10,553 nt of DNA. It comes from Rhodocyclaceae bacterium (lineage in GTDB: Bacteria; Pseudomonadota; Gammaproteobacteria; Burkholderiales; Rhodocyclaceae). The translations under genes were made by a program, and so were the position numbers. The stretch covers positions 1 through 10,553 of the forward strand of contig JAUXNZ010000025.1 in the NCBI GenBank assembly GCA_030682595.1, in the 5' to 3' direction. The stretch's first letter is position 1. The number at the start of each line of letters is the position of its first letter. Positions 6,357 to 10,553 of the stretch are shown piece after piece. The notes beneath the pieces are model-generated. The model was not told where the DNA came from, searched no databases, and saw only the letters and a program-made list of their open reading frames with translations.

Positions 6357-7115
6357 TTAATCCGGGCGTGGTGCGCCGACGGCGTGGGCGATGGTGCGGT
6401 GCGCGTGGGCGGCGAGGTGGCGACGGTCGGCAAGCGGGTGGTGATCGGTGATGTGTGCCCGAATCGGCGGCAGTACCTCGATCCGCGCCACCAGGCGGTT
6501 GGCGCTAACGATGGCGCGCAAGGCTTGCCACAGCGTGATGGCATCGACATAGGCCGGCGCCGCGCTGCGCCGACCGTTGCCGTCGGTGTAGCGCAGCGCC
6601 AGCGGCGTGACCGGCGCGCCGGCGTCGATGGCGGCCTGGAACAGCGCGCCGTGGAAGGGCAGCACGCGGTCGCCGCGGGTCGTCGTGCCCTCGGGGAACA
6701 CCGCCACGCGCCGGTCGGTGCGCAACTGCTCGACGAGCTTGGTACGGGCGTGTTGCACTGCGCTGCGGCTGCCGCGTTCGAGAAAAATCGTGTCGGTCTG
6801 CGTCGCGAGCCAGCCGATCAGCGGCCAGCGTCTCACCTCGTCCTTGGCGACGAAGGCGGCGGGTGCCACCGCGTTGATGACGTAAATGTCGAGAAAGGAG
6901 ATATGGTTGGCGACGAGCAGGCCTGCGGCTGCCGTGCCAGCAACCTGCAATTCGACACCGAGGCATTCCAGCAACTGCCGTGACCAGCGCTGTTTGAGCC
7001 ACAGCCGGCGTGCCGACGAAACCCACGGGTGCACGCAGGCGACGGTGCTCAGGCCGGCGAGCAGATGCAGGGCGAGGCGTGTCAGCCGCAAACCCGCGCG
7101 GAGCGCGGTCAGCAT
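6357..7115 (-). CDS. olsA: Lyso-ornithine lipid O-acyltransferase OlsA (PlsC family)
   Basis: A 252-residue acyltransferase of the PlsC/1-acylglycerol-3-phosphate acyltransferase family. The catalytic HX4D motif is HISFLD (H71, D76) within LLVANHISFLDIYVI, and the acceptor motif is FPEGTT at 140-145. FLERGSR (111-117) and APVTPLALRY (167-176) are further family blocks. A hydrophobic N-terminus (residues 4-30) suggests membrane association. Sequence alone cannot separate OlsA from a phosphatidic-acid-forming PlsC. The presence of olsB in the same cluster makes the second step of ornithine-lipid synthesis, O-acylation of lyso-ornithine lipid, the better call. The gene starts two bases after the stop of the CYTH-CHAD gene, so the two are almost certainly cotranscribed and probably translationally coupled. 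Confidence 0.75.
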   Translation of the reverse strand: MLTALRAGLRLTRLALHLLAGLSTVACVHPWVSSARRLWLKQRWSRQLLECLGVELQVAGTAAAGLLVANHISFLDIYVINAVAPAAFVAKDEVRRWPLIGWLATQTDTIFLERGSRSAVQHARTKLVEQLRTDRRVAVFPEGTTTRGDRVLPFHGALFQAAIDAGAPVTPLALRYTDGNGRRSAAPAYVDAITLWQALRAIVSANRLVARIEVLPPIRAHITDHHPLADRRHLAAHAHRTIAHAVGAPRPD

Positions 7116-7117
7116 GT

Positions 7118-8641
7118 TTATTTGAGTTGCGGCAGGCGCAGCTTCCGCACTGCCTTCAGATGTGCGGGCACCGCGGCGAGCAGCGCGGCGTGGCGCGGCG
7201 CATGCCAGCCGCCGATCAGCGCCACCGCCTCGCGCAGCTTGGCGTCGGTACCGGCTAAGGTCATCAGCACCATTCCGGCGTTGGCCAGGTCGTTGATCTG
7301 GCCAAGTTTGTCCTGCAGCGTTGCCAGCCGTTTCGCCGCCGTCGCGAAAGAACGCTGGGGCAGCAAGGGGCCGAAGAACTCGAGTGCGTAGCGCAGGCGC
7401 TTGATGGTGATGCGCAGGGCATGCAGGGAAGATGGATTGTCAATGTTGGCGAGTTCCGCAAGTAGGTGGGTGCGCTGTTGCAACTTGCGCAGGCGGCGCT
7501 GGGCGAAATCGCGCAGCGTGACGGCGGAATCCCCCTCCGCCGTCGCCACCTGCGCGGCCAGGACCTTACCGTGCAGTTCTGCTGCCACCAGCAACAATAG
7601 GCGGCCATACCCGGGGTGAGTGAGGTAGTCGGCGGTTTTTTCGCGCGGGGCGTAAAGCTGGTCGGAGAGCATGTCGGCCAGCGTCGAGATGCGCGGGTCA
7701 TTGGCGAGCGAGGCGCTGACCGGACCGACGATCTCGGCCAGCAGCACATCGAGATCGCGGGTGCGGCCGAGCACGGCCATCAACTCGTGCAGCGGCGGCA
7801 TGAACTGCGCAGCGAAATCATCTGGCAGCAGCGGCGCGAAAAGGCGCAGGGCCGCGCGTAGCCGCCGCGTCGCCACGCGCATCTGATGCACATATTCCGG
7901 ATCGTCCCCGCGCAGGGCACCGGCGTGGTTGTGGTGCAGGTGCGCCAGGCAATTCAGGGTAATGGCGCGAAACGCGGCCAGGGGATGGGCATCCGCGGCG
8001 ATGGGCACGGCGCCGGCGCGCACTGGCGCGGGGAGGATGTCGTGAGCCAGACGGTAGCCGCGCTCGGTTTTGGACACGAGTTCCGGCGTCAGCGGAATGC
8101 GCGCGGCGAGGTCGAGCGCCACTGCGTAGAGCTGCGCCCTCGACCCGCACACCAACTCGATCTCGACCTCGGATATCGGCGCCCGGCGGCCGTTCGCTGC
8201 GATCCAGCCACGGTCTAGCATCATCCGCACCGTGGTACCGGGCGCCGGTTGCAACTGCCAGGTGACGCGGCGAAAGTTCGTTTCGAACAGGGCGGCGAGG
8301 CCCTGCGTCACCTTGGGCTTTTCCAGCACGCAGCGTACCGCCTCGGCGTCGACGAAGGAGAAATCGAAGCGGTTCAGGTAGGGCGCTTCCCATTCGGAGC
8401 GCGTGGTTAGGCCACCTGCCGCACCGGCATCGTGCTTGACCGTCTGCACCCAGCCGGCACCCTGCTTGCGCAGGCGCAGGATGATGCCTTGTTTGTGCAG
8501 CGTCCAGTGCCGGGTATCGTAATAAACACTGACCAGCGCTGCGCCGTGCCGGCTGATGGCGCGGCGCGGAAGCGGGTGGCGCATGAACTGGGCTTGCGCC
8601 GCTTCGGGAAGGTTGAGCTTGAGGGCGATCTGGATTGCCAT
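7118..8641 (-). CDS. CYTH-CHAD domain protein, probable (poly)phosphate-binding
   Basis: The 507-residue protein joins an N-terminal CYTH triphosphate-tunnel domain (about 1-200) to a C-terminal CHAD domain (about 215-505). CYTH features are YYDTRHWTLHKQGIILRLRK (40-59), VQTVKH (65-70), RSEWEA and EVEIEL (158-163). CHAD features are two matching helical repeats with basic and histidine residues, VHQMRVATRRLRAALRLF (251-268) and LHALRITIKRLRYALEFF (406-423). CHAD domains bind polyphosphate in studied proteins, and CYTH enzymes can hydrolyse triphosphate or polyphosphate. Oddly, the ExExK motif at the N-terminus is degraded to QIALK, so only the lysine remains and catalysis may be lost. It is the first gene of an operon with olsA, behind a PHO box matching every consensus position. 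The ATG at 8641 gives the expected domain start but has no clear ribosome site. Confidence 0.88.
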   Translation of the reverse strand: MAIQIALKLNLPEAAQAQFMRHPLPRRAISRHGAALVSVYYDTRHWTLHKQGIILRLRKQGAGWVQTVKHDAGAAGGLTTRSEWEAPYLNRFDFSFVDAEAVRCVLEKPKVTQGLAALFETNFRRVTWQLQPAPGTTVRMMLDRGWIAANGRRAPISEVEIELVCGSRAQLYAVALDLAARIPLTPELVSKTERGYRLAHDILPAPVRAGAVPIAADAHPLAAFRAITLNCLAHLHHNHAGALRGDDPEYVHQMRVATRRLRAALRLFAPLLPDDFAAQFMPPLHELMAVLGRTRDLDVLLAEIVGPVSASLANDPRISTLADMLSDQLYAPREKTADYLTHPGYGRLLLLVAAELHGKVLAAQVATAEGDSAVTLRDFAQRRLRKLQQRTHLLAELANIDNPSSLHALRITIKRLRYALEFFGPLLPQRSFATAAKRLATLQDKLGQINDLANAGMVLMTLAGTDAKLREAVALIGGWHAPRHAALLAAVPAHLKAVRKLRLPQLK

Positions 8642-8675
8642 GAAATAGCCCGGTTATGGGAATGGGATTGCGAAG

Positions 8676-8721
8676 ATTGTATGTCGCAGCCCCGCGATAA
8701 ATTATTACAGTGTGATGACAG
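8676..8721 (-). promoter_or_regulatory. Promoter with consensus PHO box for the CYTH-CHAD/olsA operon
   Basis: On the - strand 8721-8704 reads CTGTCAT-CACA-CTGTAAT, agreeing with CTGTCAT-N4-CTGTMAY at all 14 positions. A good -10 hexamer, TACAAT (8676-8681), follows after 22 bases. The usual gap is about 10-11, so the spacing leaves room for one more degenerate 11-base half-site, as in promoters with tandem PHO boxes. The 5' leader would be around 30 bases. Confidence 0.75.
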
Positions 8722-8730
8722 CGCTGCCAT

Positions 8731-8756
8731 GAAAAGTCGGCGCTGGCGGGACGGCG
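8731..8756 (-). repeat. Dispersed repeat copy E (between divergent genes)
   Basis: Core GCCAGCGCCGACTTT on the - strand at 8733-8747. Bases 8732-8756 are the exact reverse complement of copy A (1041-1065), and 8733-8761 match coding copy C at 28 of 29 bases. It lies ten bases beyond the PHO box and just before a -10-like CATAAT (8762-8767) for the divergent + strand gene, so it may influence either promoter. Right after it is a short palindrome, GCTGCG-T-CGCAGC (8768-8780), followed by six Ts (8784-8789). Confidence 0.85.
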
Positions 8757-8811
8757 TGCGACATAATGCTGCGTCGCAGCAACTTTTTTCAAGCAACGGT
8801 GTCCACCGATC

Positions 8812-9768
8812 ATGGATGATCATTGGAAAGACGATGTGTATCGCAAGCGCGCCGAGCTGGCGCGGCGGCTGCACGAGCCGATGGCGCGGCTGGCCAAGCT
8901 GTGCGCCGCCGTCTGGGGCGACCGCCAGCGCCTGAACGATCGGCTGGCCGTCGGTTGCGGCGGCATTCCCCATGCCGTTTCGCTCTACGCGCTCGACAGC
9001 GCCGGCGTGCAGATCAGCGACAACGTCGACGCCGAGCAAGTCACCTCCGGCCATTTCGGCCGCGACCGCTCGCAGCGGCCCTATATGAAGGAACCGCTGC
9101 CGCCGTGGGGTTTCCTGCTCTCCGAGGCTTATATCAGCCTGACGGGGCGGCCCTCGTTGACAGCGCTCCATATCGTGCGCGATGGCGAGACGGAAATCGG
9201 CTTTCTCGGCGCCGACTTCGACTTGCGCGATCTGCCGGTCGCCGCCGTATTGAGCGAGGAGTCGCGCGAGTGGCGGCAGGTCAAGGGTGATCCGTCGATC
9301 CGCAGTGGCGTCTTTCTGCAGCAGCGGGTGGAGAGCCAGATGGACCGCGACATCATTCAGGCGCAGGCCATCCTCGAAGATCTCATCACCGAGCGCGGCA
9401 TGTTCCAGGTGGTGATCCATTTTTCCAGCAGTCGCGCCACCGGCTGGTTCATTGACGATCCGTTTCGCTACCGCATCTTCGACCAGGAGGCGCTGGCTGA
9501 TCCTGACGTCTGCCTGCTTTACTCGCCCCAGCCGTGGCCGGCGGATGCCCTGATAACGCCCGAGAGCGTGAAGCCCATGCTCGACGCCATGCGCGAACTG
9601 CGCCTGGCCGACCAGACCATCTACCTGCGCTCGGCCTCGATCAACATCTTCAACGGCATGGTCAGCCTCACTTTTTCCTGCGATGGCACGCATTACATGA
9701 GTTGCGACGAATTTCTCAATCGCCAGGGCAATTTCTGGTCGGCCATCGGCGGCCCCTCGCCTAGTTAA
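8812..9768 (+). CDS. Cytosolic PDC/Cache-like sensor-domain protein
   Basis: A 318-residue protein without a signal peptide or membrane segment. Residues 45-142 look like a PDC/Cache sensor fold: AVSLYALDSAGVQISD (55-70), then RDRSQRPYM (84-92), WGFLLSEAYISLTGRPSLTALH (99-120) and the closing GFLGADFDLRDLP (130-142). After a charged linker, residues 175-300 form a second region (FQVVIHFSSSRATGW, IYLRSASINIFNGMVSLTF) with no motif I can name. There is no kinase, GGDEF, EAL or methyl-accepting output domain. PDC domains are normally outside the membrane, so a soluble copy is unusual. It may sense a cytosolic ligand and act through a partner. It diverges from the CYTH-CHAD gene and precedes pstS on the same strand. 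The ATG at 8812 has only a weak ribosome site. A -10-like CATAAT stands at 8762-8767. Confidence 0.65.
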   Translation: MDDHWKDDVYRKRAELARRLHEPMARLAKLCAAVWGDRQRLNDRLAVGCGGIPHAVSLYALDSAGVQISDNVDAEQVTSGHFGRDRSQRPYMKEPLPPWGFLLSEAYISLTGRPSLTALHIVRDGETEIGFLGADFDLRDLPVAAVLSEESREWRQVKGDPSIRSGVFLQQRVESQMDRDIIQAQAILEDLITERGMFQVVIHFSSSRATGWFIDDPFRYRIFDQEALADPDVCLLYSPQPWPADALITPESVKPMLDAMRELRLADQTIYLRSASINIFNGMVSLTFSCDGTHYMSCDEFLNRQGNFWSAIGGPSPS

Positions 9769-9844
9769 AAAGTCGGCGTGACCGAAGGAAATCCCCGTGG
9801 GACTGGCAGGACAGGGATCCCTCGCCGCAGTGAAATATTGCGCC

Positions 9845-9878
9845 ATGTCACACAGGCGTAACAATCGCTGCCTAGACT
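9845..9878 (+). promoter_or_regulatory. PhoB-type promoter of pstS
   Basis: A PHO-box-like site at 9845-9862 reads ATGTCAC-ACAG-GCGTAAC, with 5 of 7 agreements in each half and correct 11-base spacing. A -10-like TAGACT (9873-9878) follows after exactly ten bases, the standard PhoB-dependent layout in which the box replaces the -35 element. The match is weaker than at 8704-8721, but position and spacing upstream of pstS are as expected. Confidence 0.6.
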
Positions 9879-9926
9879 GCGCCGGTCTTGAATGTTTCAC
9901 CCTCACTCAACTCAGGAGACAACTCG

Positions 9927-10553
9927 ATGATGAATGTTCGCGTAAAAACGCTTGCACTGCTCCTCGCTGCGGCTGGTGGCCTTGCTGCTACGGGCGCTCA
10001 CGCTCAGGCCCTGGTCAAGATCGACGGTTCCTCGACCGTGTTCCCGATCACCGAGGCGGTGGCCGAGGACTTCCAGAAAGCCAAGAAGGGTGCCGTGCGC
10101 GTCACCGTCGGCATCTCCGGCACGGGGGGCGGCCTCAAGAAATTCTGTCGCGGCGAGACCGACATCGCCAACGCCTCGCGCCCCATTCTTGAAAAGGAAA
10201 TGGCTGATTGCCGCGCCGCCGGCATCAAGTACATCGAACTGCCGATCGCCTTCGATGCGCTGACGGTGGTGATGAATCCGAAAAACACCTTCCTCAAGCA
10301 AATCACCGTCGCCGAGCTCAAGACAATGTGGGAGCCGGGCGCGCAGGGCAAGGTCACCAAGTGGAACCAGGTCAATCCGGCCTGGCCCGACCAGAACCTG
10401 AAGCTCTACGGCCCGGGCGCTGATTCCGGCACCTTTGACTACTTCACCGAAGCGGTTGTCGGCAAGGCGAAGTCCTCGCGCGGCGACTTTACCGCCTCGG
10501 AAGACGACAACGTGCTGGTGCAGGGCGTTTCGCGCGACATCGGCGGGCTGGGC
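9927..10553 (+). CDS. pstS: Phosphate-binding protein PstS (5' part, runs off the window)
   Basis: The frame from 9927 is open to the window end and gives 209 residues. It begins with a signal peptide (VRVKTLALLLAAAGGLAATGAHAQA; cleavage likely after AHA or AQA), so the mature protein is periplasmic. It continues with the PstS phosphate-loop motif VKIDGSSTVFPITEAVAE, then GTGGGLKKFCRGETDIANAS, where a second phosphate contact is expected, and GPGADSGTFDYF. It binds inorganic phosphate and delivers it to the PstCA channel. AGGAG at 9914-9918, eight bases before the ATG at 9927, supports that start; a second ATG follows directly at 9930. It is a second pst transcription unit, separated from pstB by 8.9 kb. 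Whether pstC and pstA follow cannot be seen. Confidence 0.95.
   Translation, partial: MMNVRVKTLALLLAAAGGLAATGAHAQALVKIDGSSTVFPITEAVAEDFQKAKKGAVRVTVGISGTGGGLKKFCRGETDIANASRPILEKEMADCRAAGIKYIELPIAFDALTVVMNPKNTFLKQITVAELKTMWEPGAQGKVTKWNQVNPAWPDQNLKLYGPGADSGTFDYFTEAVVGKAKSSRGDFTASEDDNVLVQGVSRDIGGLG

Noticed and set aside
9209..9226. GGCGCCGACTTCGACT as a repeat copy
   Set aside because: Only the inner GGCGCCGACTT resembles the core, and it encodes the conserved GADFDL of the Cache-like domain, so chance similarity is enough.
9767..9778. AAAAAGTCGGCG just past the PDC-like gene as a sixth repeat copy
   Set aside because: Only about 11 bases match the right end of the element and the sequence then diverges (TGACCG). 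It could be a decayed copy, but it is too short to claim.
8407..9906. A 499-codon - strand frame spanning the CYTH-CHAD start, the intergenic promoter and the PDC-like gene
   Set aside because: It overlaps two better-supported genes and a consensus PHO box, and its sequence is compositionally like an antisense frame with no family motif.
1..10553. CRISPR arrays, tRNA/rRNA genes, integrases or IS elements
   Set aside because: No regularly spaced repeat array, cloverleaf-like segment, rRNA motif or transposase/integrase-like protein was seen on either strand. The dispersed repeat is irregularly spaced and in both orientations.

Overview
The window is about 10.5 kb of GC-rich DNA with tightly packed genes and no intergenic stretch above 300 bases. 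Gene content, codon use and protein style suggest a betaproteobacterium, probably from the Rhodocyclales or a close relative (inference; no rRNA gene is present to confirm it).

The left edge holds the 3' end of a pstA-like permease gene and a complete pstB on the + strand. The right edge holds the first 209 codons of a pstS on the + strand. Between these two pieces of high-affinity phosphate transport lies a run of six genes on the - strand, which reads from right to left as CYTH-CHAD protein, olsA, pyruvate-kinase-like protein, GT4 glycosyltransferase, plcP-like phosphoesterase and olsB. A cytosolic PDC/Cache-like sensor protein (8812-9768, +) diverges from the CYTH-CHAD gene.

The - strand block reads as a phosphate-starvation membrane-remodelling island. 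The PlcP-like enzyme would remove phosphate-containing head groups from phospholipids. The glycosyltransferase would put sugar on the resulting diacylglycerol. OlsB and OlsA would make phosphate-free ornithine lipid. The CYTH-CHAD protein belongs to a polyphosphate-binding class. Four PHO-box-like sites (two 7-mers spaced 11 bp apart) stand before the four transcription units: CYTH-CHAD/olsA (8704-8721, matching all 14 consensus positions), the kinase-like gene (6255-6272), glycosyltransferase/plcP/olsB (4173-4190) and pstS (9845-9862). PhoB control of the whole island is therefore a good, testable prediction.

Two things are not explained by the genes. First, a short sequence with the 15-base core GCCAGCGCCGACTTT occurs five times, in both orientations, twice between genes and three times inside coding sequence. 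Coding copies match intergenic copies at up to 28 of 29 bases, yet the proteins show no obvious insertion. Second, the gap between the glycosyltransferase and kinase-like genes holds a + strand remnant of the C-terminus of phnW (2-aminoethylphosphonate transaminase), a scar of an earlier phosphonate-use locus. A weaker trace of a membrane-protein tail lies between pstB and olsB.
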